DNA of 64,000 bases. Origin: Acanthosoma haemorrhoidale (Eukaryota; Arthropoda; Insecta; Hemiptera; Acanthosomatidae). Made by a program: the position numbers and the translations under genes. The DNA is taken from contig OV884011.1 in the NCBI GenBank assembly GCA_930367205.1, positions 144,395,937-144,459,936 on the forward strand, in the 5' to 3' direction. How positions within the stretch are numbered: the first letter of the stretch is position 1; each line of letters starts with the position of its first letter. This document shows, piece by piece, positions 10,250 to 22,065 of the stretch. A model generated the notes under the pieces. It made no database searches. It was not told the DNA's origin and saw only the letters and a list, made by a program, of their open reading frames with translations.

Positions 10250-12543
10250 TGATAAAAACAAAAATAATTGCTGAAGTTAAAAGCTATATGTCTTGATTTA
10301 CCTTCAATTATTTCTACTAACATTAGAATACTAAAGCAGTCTCTCTAACTCGCGTCACATTTGGTATATATTTATATTGTGTGATTGGTCAGCAAGGCCA
10401 TTTCTGTTTAATATTAACCTTTGCTATTTAGAATAATGTATTAATACAAGGTAATAAACGGGGTTTTATTATCACAATAGTGGGATAAAACAAGTAATTA
10501 ATTATTTATGAAACGCTAATATTTTATAATGTTTCCATTACTTTTTAGTGTCATGATGCTTTAAACGGAACTTCCACAAAAAAATATCGATTCTCTGTGT
10601 GAAACATTAACGTAGTTTGATAATATGATCTCCCATAATACAATATGTATTATGCATACATATATTCATACATATATAAATGTATTGATCAAAACTTCAA
10701 TATCTTTATTTGACAACCTACTCAGTATGCATGATGTTGTTTTTATTACTAAGTATTGTTTTTCATAATATTTCTCAATATAATTCTTTATGTTTATATA
10801 TAATTCTTATGAGGGATTAAAGGGTTATTATCTGAGCTCATTTTTCGGTGGAGCACGGCTAATTTGGACTACTCTTTAGTTAATGAGTTAAACACGAGTT
10901 TAAATTTATGGATGGGCCATAAATAAAATTTGTTGGCATCCTAAAGGATAGAATAGCTTTCTACATGCTCATCTTTCTTGCCTTTAGTTTACATGGGCAT
11001 AAAGCAAAACGAATTTTCACATTCATCCCATTCAATTTATGATGAAGGATAGTAACGTAATTGATGCATCAAATGTAAATCGCACAGTAATTATCAAAAC
11101 AATCATGAATCTACGCCAAAAACGGGAGGAGTAATGATTGCAACAACTATGTTTAAATGATTATAGAAGATCTTTAATAGAAAATTACAATTGCGATGTA
11201 CAATTCCATTCATACCGACATCCATACAATATAAACAGAAATATTATTTTTTAATATCAAGTAAATAACATCATGTTTTTGGAGTTGAAAATATTTTTTA
11301 CGCCAGTGAGTCACCGAATGAATTCTTTAAGTTTATAAATATGCAGGAGCCAGACACTTTTCTAGAACATACAGATAGTAATTTCCGATTGTGCAATAAA
11401 ACAACGAAACTTTTCGTTTTCGATCGAAAGAAACGGCCATTTGGTGGTATTGTGAGCTGAGAAGCAGAGATGATAACAAACTGACATCATTAACCAGTAA
11501 ATATTTCAGCAACATCCTACAACGCCAGGAGAAAGACTAGGCTCAGTCAGCCACATCTGAGCTGTAACGGTTCTTGGTGGCATAAAGCCCCAAGGAAAAT
11601 TTATGTCACAGGCTCTTGTCGACTCCAGGATCTCACAATCGGTAAACAGCGTTTATAGCTTTCGATAAAACCCACACGAGTGATGAATAATAATTTAACG
11701 CCTATAAATAAATTCTACAATTTTATTAGTATCGTCTTCAAATAATTGTGTATTGAATGCTAAAATTAATGAAGAAATTTACTGTTAACGATATTCCAAT
11801 GGTATTACTCCCCTATCAATGAAGTACGTACGAATAAAAATTGTATGCAATGAATGAGAAAATTCGTTTTGTTTTTGCCCGTTTAACTCCCTCTAAAGAC
11901 AGGAAAGATGGGCATATAGCAAGCTATCCTATCCTATAGGATGCCAACAACTATTACTTGTAGCCCGTCCAGTAATTTAAACTCATGAATCATGAAGCAG
12001 CATTAACTACCCAAATTAACCTTGTGGTTCCTTTGAAAATCGAGCTATGATAATTCCTCATAAGAATAATATATTAACATAAACAATTATATCGAGAAAC
12101 GTACTTAATTATTCTTAGAAAAAAAGTTGAATGGAAATGTAGTGCTCCTCGCGGATTCAATTTGCAGTATTCAGCAAAACTGAAAAGTAATTTTCTCGCT
12201 ATAAATTTTTAAATGGCATAGCTGTGAACTATGTCGATTCTGTGAAAATTATTCTCAACTGAGGTCCGTGTCTATATAGATAAAGGATGAGGAAATTTTT
12301 TATAGAAATTGAAAATGCCACTATTCAAACACTCAAACATAGGACTTTGTGACAATGTCTTAACTACAAAAATAATTTTTCCCTTCGTTTAAATAAACAT
12401 TTTTGTTGACATTTGAAACAATTGACATTTGACAAACACCGTAGTTAATAAAATAAAAAATAGTTTTTGCCAAATGAGACTTCATTTTTGAGGATGTAAA
12501 GCAAAGACGGGTTAATATCATTATTAAATTATTGTATTTCTAA
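10250..12543. other. no gene seen
   Basis: About 2.3 kb of AT-rich sequence. A 60-codon minus frame at 11333-11515 has no recognisable motif. I see no terminal repeats or coding remnants. Confidence 0.4.
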
Positions 12544-12935
12544 CCACTCATCCCTATAATCCTCCTCGGAGACTGAAACGGAAGTGGCCTCGTGACCTAC
12601 TATAAATGCGCACAGTGGGAGTCCTGGCAAAGGCCAGTTTCTCCAATCATGTCCTGAGCGTATGTGGCTCTCGCGCTATTCGTCAGCCTCCGCTGGCTCG
12701 TATCCGGTGACGTGCCTGGTGGGGAGCGTGGGGGACTTCCTGAGACTCCGCTTCCTCTTTCGCTTGCGAGGGAGGCAACAACCGTGTGGACTTGGGGGGC
12801 CCCTGGGCTGTTTGTAAATATTGTATGAATGTGCGAACGAATGATGAATTGTTAATATGGTATGAATGAAAACACTTATCTCAATTATTTATTGCCTATT
12901 AAGTAAAGGCAGATTGTAATTTCATCATAAAAAAG
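12544..12935 (+). mobile_element. Jockey-like LINE 3' end, copy 3
   Basis: This starts in the last codons of the RT (CCACTCATCCCTATAATCC, matching copy 1 from about 5688) and runs through the whole 3' UTR to the AGGCAGATTGTAAT block. Relative to copy 1 it has small deletions (near 12665) and one insertion of about 30 bases near 12762-12790. The 3' terminus is poorly kept and lacks the AATAAA seen in copies 1 and 4. Confidence 0.85.
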
Positions 12936-14882
12936 TTGTTATTGAATGTAAATGTATTTCTAAGCTTTCCGCGACTGTACGAAACAACCCGAGTGTAAAT
13001 AATAAACGAATAAAATAAAAATGAAGAAGAACACAAACGATGCTTGAAAAAAAGCATTGTAGCCTTCATATGTCAATCACTCATTTTGAATTTTTTCCAT
13101 GTTTTTTTCTTAACATACCATCGAGATGCGTGATTGTTGAACTCAAAGTGGCCATAAAATTTATCAGCGATCTCTTCTTTTTTTGACTGGAAAACTCTGT
13201 ACCTTATCAAGCTAACAAAAAAACTTACCAGGACATGAATGGAACACAGAAATTTGTACACTTTGTTACACCAAATATGAACTAAATCATACCGGTTTAT
13301 TTTTCTCGATGGTTTCATTATTTTTTTCAAAATCATAAACCCTTCAGTTTTTAGCTGACTGTCTGCCTTTATTTTTCTTCCCATTGTTCAAAGTAGAGAC
13401 ATCAAATTTATGGAGGTTTTATTTGAAAAGGCACGACAAATACAGCGATCTCTACATATCATGTGAGACTGAGTATCATTAATTATAAAAAAAAATAGTT
13501 TTTTAGTAAGGCATCAAACTAAATATGTCATCTTGATTTATAATATGTAATTTGTGGTTTGTTTCTAAATTAATTAATTTATTTAGTCATTAACGCCATG
13601 TTCACAAATTGTCTCATGCAGTGATTCTTTTAGTCATAATATTTGCATGGTACAAAGTATGATTTAATGACCCAACGATGCTAAAATAAAACCAGACCGA
13701 TAAAAAATAATTTATAATCATTATTAAATTAATTAGTGATTACAAGTAAACATCTTTCCATCATATTGAGCAAGGTATCAAATTAAAGATTTTGACATCC
13801 GATTAATCATAAGTATTATGTATTGGTAATTTTATACTCGCCTATTATTAAAATATTTGTATACAATAGTGATTATTCATTAACCAACTTTTTTAATCTA
13901 ATTAAGGTGTCCGGAGTAAAAAAAGAACAGCATGGATTTAGTACCCGGCAGTTACAAATAATTGAGAACAGGTGTCGTTGGGTGGCAAACTAAGCCAGCA
14001 ATAAGTTAAATGCTAATTAATGGATATCTGCCAAATTTAAACCTAGTCTTTGTTAAGCATTATTCCCCCGAAATTGAAGGGTGCAAGTTAATTACTTGCT
14101 AAACTATTGGAGAATAAAGGAAATTATCCAGTCTGAGAGTTGCCTAAAATATCTCGATAGCAGGTGAGAAGAAGACAGGAGAATAAAACAAATGGTGCTT
14201 GAGAAGAACTACAAATAGCAAGGCGTCAGTTTCCGATTCGAGCAGTTAGTCAGAGAGTAAAGAGACAGGTATGAATTGGTAGGGCGCGATCTGGCAGGCG
14301 ACTTGGCCGCGATGAACACTGCTAAGACCACGTTAATCATTCGAGGGTGGCCACAAATTTAGTTTTTGTGTTTCCCTAGCCAGCAGTATTTCGAGGCTTG
14401 ACTCAAGCCGTTTTATTTACTGCACCCAGTCCGTTGGACTGTCCGACAGTGTGCTTGTCCTTGCGGTGGAGATGCTGAAACTCTGGGATGTGCTACAGAA
14501 CCACATCCCAGCATCTCACACCTATCGATAGGATGCACTCGTCCTAATAATACCTTAGCGTAGATATCTTATTAAAGCATTTGTCTGTGAATTGGTTGTG
14601 ACAGCCACGATAAGACGCTTGTGGTAATGATGAAGATTTATTCACAAACAAAAACAGAGATTAGTCGTACTGCGCAATCAAATTACACGGAATTAAAATA
14701 CAAACAGGACAACAACAAAGACAATGCCGCATTGACCATGAAGCTCACGACCACGTGATTCAACTGAGATAAACATATCAGATATGATGAAACAAAATGA
14801 GTAAACCAATTGGAAAACTACTGGCGAGCTAGGTAAAGCTAAAATGGACTGTATAAAACGCGTTTCTCATATGTTAGTTAAA
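12936..14882. other. no recognisable gene
   Basis: AT-rich. A 103-codon minus frame (13073-13384) is Lys-rich with one hydrophobic stretch; it ends next to GC-poor DNA and matches nothing I recognise. The 13,900-14,100 part has a balanced composition with TAATTAATGG-type homeodomain-like sites. A 20-base segment near 14833 (AAAGCTAAAATGGACTGTAT) recurs with one change near 33672. Confidence 0.4.
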
Positions 14883-15094
14883 TTCCTTTATTGTGCAATA
14901 ATTACAATCTGCCTTTTATAAGGCAATAAGTAATTAAGATATATGCTCTCATTCATACAATATTTACAGTTCATCATTCACTCGCTCATTCATACAATAT
15001 TTACAGACAGCCCAGGACCCCCCAAATCCATCGCGAAGAGAAAGCGGAGTCTTGGGAAGTCCCCCACGCTCCTCCGTCAGTCGCGTCACCGGAT
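14883..15094 (-). mobile_element. Jockey-like LINE 3' end, copy 4
   Basis: This is the reverse complement of the copy 1 3' UTR, from the GGAGGAGCGTGGGGGACTTCC block (about 15055-15075) to the terminal CACAATAAAGG (about 14884-14894). The 5' truncation point lies at about 15094. The 78-codon minus frame covering it (14964-15200) is only the untranslated region read by chance; the same peptide tail appears in copy 1. Confidence 0.88.
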
Positions 15095-15395
15095 TCTCAT
15101 ATGTAAATATCTTCATTACAAATTTTTTCACACCTGGCCACTGAGGGTGATTCATCAAGAGCACCTCGTACCCAGCGTCTATCCAACCGACCATTTGCAC
15201 TGCCGATATGTACTGAGCTGTCCCTCAGGCTGAGGGCAAAAATGTGTTGTCTGAGTGCTATAAATCCACAATTTGGATCTCCTTTACAACTACTACCTAC
15301 TAACAGCTATCTCTCATAATAAACGAAACAATATTATTTATTTTATCTTAGGTACCGTGTATGTCTTACAAGTCTCTACTATTGGACTAACAACT

Positions 15396-15466
15396 AACAC
15401 GGAATATTGGAACTCTGGTTCAATAGTAGGCTTTAGTTATCATCTGGGTCACAGAGACCACAGGCA
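15396..15466 (+). repeat. Direct repeat, copy 1
   Basis: About 70 bases from GGAATATTGG to CCACAGGC recur at 16732-16806 in the same orientation. In the frame reading E-Y-W-N-S-G-S-I-V-G-F-S-Y-H the two copies encode the same 14 residues. Here it lies inside a 75-codon open frame (15273-15500). Family unknown. Confidence 0.65.
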
Positions 15467-16731
15467 CCAATGCGAAGTTACAACCAAAGTTTCCAAATAA
15501 CATTTAAATTTAAAAGATTTACAAACAGAAATCAATTACAAATCACATTGTCTAAGATATTCTAATTAAAACCAACATTACAAAATTTTGGAAGTAACAA
15601 AATAGATACCATCAAAGATTATACAGTCATTCAGGAATTGTATTAAACAATACTGCCTTTATATTATCTTTATTGAAGTGCTATCTTGCGTTGAAGCTGC
15701 TTCTAGTGACCTGATACTGAGCATGGTCTACACTGATGTGTTGTATGAAGTGGCGCTAACGGTTGGAGGTTCTTGTATCAAGAGATTCCTGTGAGTCAGT
15801 TTGATGCAGTCTATTGTTAATCGAGTGTCGATCATTTCTTTTCTTCTTCCAAGCCTATCCAAATTAATTTTTTTATAGCCTGAATTCTTCTGTCTTATGT
15901 TTTATATTTCTACTGTAATCTCTCAGTAAACGTTTGTCATATTAAGATTATATTTATTTTATACCCTTTAGTTGACATCATTAGAATTAATGATTGCCGG
16001 GTTTTTATTTTAATGGAGAATATTTTTTATTAGAGGGGTATTAGTTATATTATTATTCAATAAATGCTTAAAATGCTGTGTAAAGCATTTTTCATTTTCT
16101 TTTGAACAAAGATACTCAATCAACCGTCTAATGCAGAACCTGAATTAAAGGCTGTAAAAGAATGTTTGGCTTCAACTGTAAAAAAAGCTTGAACGTTTAA
16201 GAATATATTCCTTTGGTATTCCGGACAGAGGGATCCGCCAAGAAGACATCAAGAAGGGCCTAAAAGGGAAAGGGACTTGGGGGCCATGAAATTTCACACC
16301 CGCTCATGCAATAATCATGAGATTAGGCTAGGAATGCTCATACATGTCTGTGAAAAGTACCAAATCCAGGGGAAATAAGAAGGGTTGATGTTGAAATCTC
16401 AAGCTCTTAGATCCGGAAGTTATAAATACATGGGAACTAAACCAACACATTCTCCTCTAGAATTCCAAAGCGGAAATGAAATGTTCGTTTTCATTCTAGC
16501 CATTAAAAAATGTCCAAAGGGAAAGTCAAAGTCTATATGAATCTCACTAGTTGCAAGAGAAGAACAACACATTTTCTGACTGGTCACTCCCTATAGAGTT
16601 ACCATTCATCAAAGGTGGGCCGCGCAGACAACATATAATCCCTTGTATGGGCAGTGAGGAATGTGAGGCTGCAACGAAGTAGGCTGATGATTATTCACGA
16701 ATCACCAAAAATCATCTAAGATTCCCAAGGA

Positions 16732-16806
16732 ATATTGGAATTCTGGATCAATAGTAGGGTTTAGTTATCACAACAGAACACCTGGGTCACAGAGGCCAGA
16801 GGCTTA
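16732..16806 (+). repeat. Direct repeat, copy 2
   Basis: This is the second copy of the 15396 repeat, 1.34 kb downstream. It carries about 10 extra bases (AACAGAACAC) after the Tyr-His codons, which breaks the shared frame from that point. Similarity ends sharply on both sides, so the two copies are not obviously LTRs of one element. Confidence 0.65.
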
Positions 16807-17521
16807 GCAACCATATCCCTGCATATAATATATAGTAATACTCATTCGGAACTTCAACCCTTATTCAGTTTATCTTCGATGTCATTAGCAGATTTTAATA
16901 TTATAATGAAGGAGCATAAGAACATCGAAATGAATAAATGAGAAAGCATATTTTATATGGTAATGATCCAATACCTGATAAATAAAGCATCCATATGTCT
17001 TATTGATGACCTCTCGAGAACCATTAAAACCCTTTAATGAAGACTAATTTATTCTCTTGACGGACAAGCGTCGTTCTTTATTGCCGTGTTTTTATGTCTT
17101 ACACTTTCAACAGAACAATAGAAAAAGGTTAATTTAAGCCCTCATTAACAAAAACTAGGAAGCATAAATATCGTTCCAATCATGTGTCTCATTAAACTAC
17201 AGCACGGATCCATAAATACAATGCACACAATTATTCATGTGTGGGTCAGTATCGTTAATGGAATTCTATGATTAGATGAAAATGTGAAGGCTTTTCTAAT
17301 AGGCAAAGCTAGGGGCAGTTAGTACTTTAATTGAAGATCTTCCTAATCCTGACGTTAACTTCAACGTTACACTCTCAGATGCTCACTGAACACACCTTGC
17401 TGCCATCAGTGGAAGAAAGAAATAACTTTTAATTACTAGCTTAATCTAAGTTAAAATTAAAGTAAAGTTAAAAGATAAAATTGTGTAAGGAACTCACGTA
17501 GCCTTTGTTCTTTATGCTGGT

Positions 17522-17600
17522 TATAGTGGAGTGGCTAGCATCCTGAACTCTAGCTGCCCCCCATGTGACACCCGGGTTCGATTCCCGGATTTCCTTTGGT
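17522..17600 (+). mobile_element. tRNA-like SINE head or tRNA pseudogene
   Basis: GGTTCGATTCC at 17575-17585 is a perfect RNA polymerase III B-box. The surrounding bases form a five-pair T-arm with a seven-base loop (17572-17576 with 17584-17588). About 45 bases upstream, AGTGGAGTGGCTAGCA resembles an A-box (D-arm). The acceptor stem does not pair well and there is no clear anticodon arm, so a functional tRNA is unlikely. A tRNA-derived SINE head fits best. No poly(A) or target duplication was located. Confidence 0.5.
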
Positions 17601-18510
17601 CATTGTCATATATTCAGATATTGCACTGTAGTTTTTTTTGTTACATCATTTTTAGGTCGGTGAAAATCTTTTTTTTATTTTTTACCCTTGAAACCACTTG
17701 AGTATGTTAGCTTATTGCACCACGTCACGATATCCTTAGGAACAACCGTTGATAGCAAGGAAGTGTTTTCTTCTGTCACCAACACAGACGAGGTCTTGAG
17801 GGTTTCGAGGCCGGATGAAAAGGCTTGATTAAGATTGAGCAGTGACAAGCGTGGGAGAGGGGAGGGGGCCTCTAATGCAGGAACGTTGAGCAACCGACTC
17901 CACCGTTGAATCTGTTCATTAACTTACCATATCTTCTCTAGGGCCGCCTTATCACAACACACTTAGTGGGGTCTCTCCTTCAATAACAACATCTATGGCT
18001 GTAATCTCGTCTTTGAATGTCTAGTCTAACTATAATAGGACCGGACCAACACACTTATTTCCTCATAGGTCTTGGAGGCCCTCAGCTTAAGATTACGAAT
18101 AATGGACTGGCCCAAGGTTATTTCACAGAAATTCACCAACAAATCATTTCGTTGAATTGCACTTAACCTAATTAAACGTTCGGATTATCACAGATCTTCA
18201 TGACCAAATACAGCTGTTGTTCATGTGTGTTCAAATAAAAAATCAGCAGGTTCAGAAACATTTTATCCTAAGTATGAACTATTAAACCCTTCCAGTTGCC
18301 CAGTAATTAGCAGGGTGACTTTAAACTACAAAGATCCATGGAATTCAGCCTCGTGATGAGTTAGCCTCAACAGTAGACTGAATGAGTTGCTACTTCAATG
18401 AGGAAGTAAAAAAAACTAAATTAGGTTTGAGAGGAAACCATCTTTATCCCAGCTACCAATTATGACAATAAATTCCTTATATATATATATTATGGCTAGT
18501 GGCTAGACAG
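17601..18510. other. no gene seen
   Basis: Includes a 72-codon minus frame (17675-17893) without recognisable motifs, and an (AT)n tract at about 18478-18492 directly in front of the Gypsy 5' LTR. Confidence 0.4.
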
Positions 18511-18664
18511 TGTTAAGCCTAATACTATAGGGCCTAATGTAAACAAAGCCTGTGTATAGATAGAGGATGGGAAGATTATAAAGCCAGTTAACAATCGTAC
18601 CTGTGTGTAATATTACCATCCTTATTCTCTCTGTTTTGATCGTCTACAGTCGGGAGACGATAAC
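18511..18664 (+). repeat. 5' LTR of the Gypsy element
   Basis: Begins TGTTAAGCC and ends ...ACGATAAC immediately before the primer-binding site, about 154 bases. The last 42 bases recur at the 3' end of the element. The TGTTA start and TAAC end are near-inverted, as usual for LTRs. GATTATAAAG near 18574 may be its TATA region. Confidence 0.75.
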
Positions 18665-18682
18665 TGGTGCCAAAACCCGGGA
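18665..18682 (+). promoter_or_regulatory. Primer-binding site (minus-strand priming)
   Basis: TGGTGCCAAAACCCGGGA starts with the TGG complementary to a tRNA 3' CCA and directly follows the LTR, which is the normal position. I do not assign the tRNA species. Confidence 0.7.
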
Positions 18683-18898
18683 GCTAACGAGTGTTTGGAT
18701 AAAACGACACGTTAGGCAACTAATTTTTTTTTCGATTTTGCTTTACTTTCTGCTTATTACTATCTTTTCGTTTTTTTTTTTCTTTCTTCATACTTTTAAC
18801 CCGGAAAAATGGTAGAGTTATAGCCGGCAGCCTTCGAAGTGCTGCCTCCGTTACCGAGCGAAACGTTGCCCGAAGGGCAACAAGCGTTTTTTTTTTTT

Positions 18899-19375
18899 TG
18901 GCACGGTTCAACAATATTACCCAAAAGATGAGAGAAACGATAAACCTGGCGGGAGTAGAAGCCAGGATGGCTTCTTGTCGACCATTCTAAAAGTACAGCC
19001 AGCCAGGGAGACGGATTAGCGGGATAACTTACTGGGGGACCAATCGTTCGTGGAGTGCGCCCAAGATACGATGGATCATAGCGCCCGTGAAGAGGAAGGC
19101 AAGCGGAGAAGAGAAGTTGGTCGAAGGTGACATACCGTAGACCTAGAATGCCACCGCATCTGAAAAGAAAAAGGACGATGGCAGAAGGGAGGAGGCCAGC
19201 GCATTTAATACTTAGAACTGGAGGAAGGAGGGAGGAACGACGATGTCATGGATGTGGGAGAGTCAGACACCTGGTGCACGCGCTCAAAATCTACGAATGT
19301 GGGATGGAAGGGCACCTCGCCAGGCAGTGTCCGTACCTTTACCGAAGAGGTATCGGCCAGAACCTATGGAAGTAA
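18899..19375 (+). pseudogene. gag remnant with degenerate zinc knuckles
   Basis: The frame 19127-19375 ends with two decayed CCHC knuckles. The first has Cys40, Cys43 and His48 but no fourth Cys. The second has Cys58, His63 and Cys68 (G-H-L-A-R-Q-C-P) but has lost its first Cys. Knuckles at the gag C-terminus bind genomic RNA in Ty3/Gypsy elements. The distance from the primer-binding site is far too short for a full gag, so a large part has been deleted. Confidence 0.7.
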
Positions 19376-19639
19376 AAGAAACAGGACCCCCTCCGAATCA
19401 TCGAAAACGTCGGGAGCCTCAGAGACGGAGGAAGAAGAGGATGAGCCCGGGATCAGTAGAGGCGACAGAGGAGAGGACAGCAGGGACCACGGAAGGGGCA
19501 GGCGGCAAAGCGCGGACGTGGAAAGAAAAAGGCAAGCGGGGAGGCCTGAGGAGCGGGTGGGACAGAGGGGTGACCGCACGTTAACAAATTATAGTATGAG
19601 TGAAAATTACGGCGTTATGCCCATTATCCGAGTGGCGAG

Positions 19640-19700
19640 AGTGGTGAGTGTCTGGTTGACACAGGGAGCTCCTGTACTATTCTTAGCAGAAAGGTGGCGA
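19640..19700 (+). pseudogene. Aspartic protease active-site remnant
   Basis: The codons at 19655-19672 read V-D-T-G-S-S, the active-site loop of retropepsins, followed by C-T-I-L. The catalytic Asp and the D-T-G-S motif are intact here. The frame differs from those of the flanking gag and RT pieces and is short. The 209-codon minus frame across this region (19683-20312) is only the complementary shadow. Confidence 0.6.
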
Positions 19701-20139
19701 GAAAATTATGTGCCCAGGGGAGGGCGTTGTAGATCCGACCGTGCGAGTGTAAATAGTCACACTTGGAGGGCATCGCAAAGTTGAAGGCGAAATAGCGATG
19801 GGGTTGGCTAGATGGGCGTATAAAGAGAAGAAACTGACGATAAATGTGGTGGAAAAGATGCCGCGGGATACGAGGGGATCATATGGTGCGGCCTCCTGGG
19901 AAAAGTAGGAGTAAAGGTGAAGTGCAGAAAGGGGGTGTGGTTCATCAGGATAGGGAAAAAACCGTACCGAGGTAATAGGACCCTGGAGGTTGGAAAGGAG
20001 CAAATCAGAGTAGTCAAGTGAGAGGAAGACTGGGAAAAGGACATTAGGCAAGAGTAAGACGACATTTTCTTCAAAGAGGGGGATAAACCTGGCATACCGG
20101 GGGAGAGGGTACACGAGATACCGCTGAAATAGGACAGCG

Positions 20140-21453
20140 TGACATATGTCAAAGAAAGGAGATACCCGCAAGCGCTGAGACAGCATATTAGGGAGGAGAT
20201 AGAGGAGTTGAAGAGGCAGGGAATCGTAGTTGAGAGAACATTTCTGATATCGGCCTCTGTGGGCCGTAAAAAAGAAAGGAGTAATCGGTGAACAAAAGTA
20301 CCGAGTAGTCATAGGCTACAGGAAACTGAATGAGAATACCATCGACGAAAAATACCCCATTCCTCGATTCGACATTCTCGACTGACTAAGTGGATGAACG
20401 ATATTCAGCACACACAATCTTAAGGCGGGATATCATCAAATGCGGATGCAGAAAAGAGATCAGCACAAGACAGCGTTCACATTTGAACGCGGAAACTACG
20501 AGTTCGTCAGAATGCCTTCTGAGCTAAAGAAATTAAGATAACATTCCAAAGATTAATGGACAAACTCTTGAGAGGAATCGAGGAATCATACTGCCAGATA
20601 TATATGGACGATCCTTGTTTTCAGCCGAGGCAAGGAAGAACATCAAAAGCACTAAAGACAGGTGTTCCAAAGGATCAGGAAATTTGGGCTGAAATTATCG
20701 GCGGAAAAATCACTTGTTGGCCAAGCACAAGTAAGATTTTTGGGCCATATCATCTCAAAAGAGGGAGCGCAACCCGATCGGAGCAAAGTCGAGACGATTC
20801 AGAGGAGGGCCATTCCGAAGGACGTCATAGGAATCCAGCGCCTTCTCGGATCGCTGAACTATTACCAAAGATTTGTACCAGAATTGGCGGAATGCCTCGT
20901 CCCGATCAATAATCTACTCAGGAACGGACAGAACTTCAATATCACCCCAGAGATGGAGAACAACATTCGGCGGTGCATGGAACGGTTACAAGGAGAGCCT
21001 ATCCTCGCCTTCCCGAATTTTGCTCTCCCGTTCACCATTACCATGGACGCCAGTGAATATGCGTTCGGGCCGGTACTCTCACAAGATCGAGACTGAGGAG
21101 AGAGACCGATCGCATATGCTAGCAGGCGCCTTACGAACCCCGAGAGCAGGTATAGCGCGCTTGAACTGGAACTGCTGGGAATCGTATGGGCAATAGAGCA
21201 TTTCCGTCCCTACGTCTTCGGAAGGCGATTTAGGTTTCAAACGGATCATCGGCCCCTACAATGGGTGGGGAAGCTGAAGGAGTCGTCGGAGCGCATAACC
21301 CGATGGAAGGAATTCCTCAGCCAGTATACGATGGACATCGAATTCAAGCCGGGGCGAGAGAATGTAGATTGGCTGTCGCGTGCAATCGTCGCCAATTCCC
21401 TCGAGCAAAAGCCGGCGGGACCATCGCAAGATATCAGGCAATTCGTCCAGTAA
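20140..21453 (+). pseudogene. Reverse transcriptase and RNase H of the Gypsy element (broken)
   Basis: Successive frames give H-I-R-E-E-I-E-E-L-K-R-Q-G-I-V (about 20186), K-L-N-E-N-T-I and K-Y-P-I-P (about 20320), N-L-K-A-G-Y-H-Q (about 20418), T-F-Q-R-L-M-D and Y-M-D-D (about 20603), F-L-G-H-I-I-S (about 20741) and L-N-Y-Y-Q-R-F (about 20857). RNase H follows with T-M-D-A-S-E (about 21040), Y-S-A-L-E-L-E-L-L-G-I (about 21150) and T-D-H-R-P-L-Q-W (about 21240). The first catalytic Asp of RT (the D of D-L-K-G-Y) is Asn. Stops lie near 20383 and 21095, and frameshifts near 20525 and 20660. It cannot make an active polymerase. Confidence 0.9.
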
Positions 21454-21869
21454 TGGTCACCCAGTGGAGAAGGAGCGCGAGCCCGGCCCGAGGAGACCGA
21501 CACAGAAGACGTCACGGAAGACGGTAGCGCAGCGGAAGACCAGCCGTCGGATATCGAAGACATCAAAAAAAATATCATTGATAAGAAGCGCCGAATAATT
21601 TGGATCACAAAGATGTCAGGGCTGCTTAAGACTGAGTGTGGCAAGTACGACGATAGTAACATCATAAAGATATGGTCCTCGCTAGGAATTACGAACGACA
21701 TGATCTGTCGAGCCCTGAAAGATGCGTCCTCGTCAGGAAAGACGGACCACCTTTACGTACGCAATGCGACTATTTGGGACCGCAGCAAGCGGCTATAGCG
21801 GACGGAGAGGAGACCGCACGTTTATTCGGTGTACCCTGCAGGTGGAAACCATCAGGGAAGAATAGCGTC

Positions 21870-22035
21870 AACGGGAGGTTACCCTTGCCTTTCATGAGGG
21901 TAAAACGAACCACCGCGGGATAGAACCAATCCTGCAGGCCCTCAAGCGCAGATATTTTTGGTGGGGCATGAAGAACACAATCGCGAGCGTTATTGGCGCC
22001 TGTGACACATGCCTCACCACAATATATGACTGACA
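21870..22035 (+). pseudogene. Integrase N-terminal HHCC zinc-finger remnant
   Basis: One frame reads F-H-E-G-K-T-N-H-R-G-I, then L-K-R-R-Y-F-W-W-G-M, then C-D-T-C-L: the two His and two Cys of the zinc-binding N-terminal domain of Ty3/Gypsy integrases. A stop follows at once and the sequence passes within about 35 bases into the 3' LTR end. The DDE catalytic core and C-terminal domain are therefore deleted. Confidence 0.8.
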
Positions 22036-22065
22036 CCCGCCTAGAGCAATGCAAGACAGGACTTT

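Noticed and set aside
13073..13384. 103-codon Lys-rich minus frame
   Set aside because: Composition follows AT richness and no family is recognised; mentioned only in the gap entry.
14964..15200. 78-codon minus frame and the similar tail of the 82-codon frame at 5735-5983
   Set aside because: Both are the same LINE 3' UTR read by chance, which is why their peptides resemble each other.
17522..17600. Functional tRNA gene
   Set aside because: B-box and T-arm are perfect but the acceptor and anticodon arms do not form.
19683..20312. 209-codon minus-strand frame
   Set aside because: It is the complement of the Gypsy protease-RT region, whose plus-strand motifs are clear; the minus product shows no motif.
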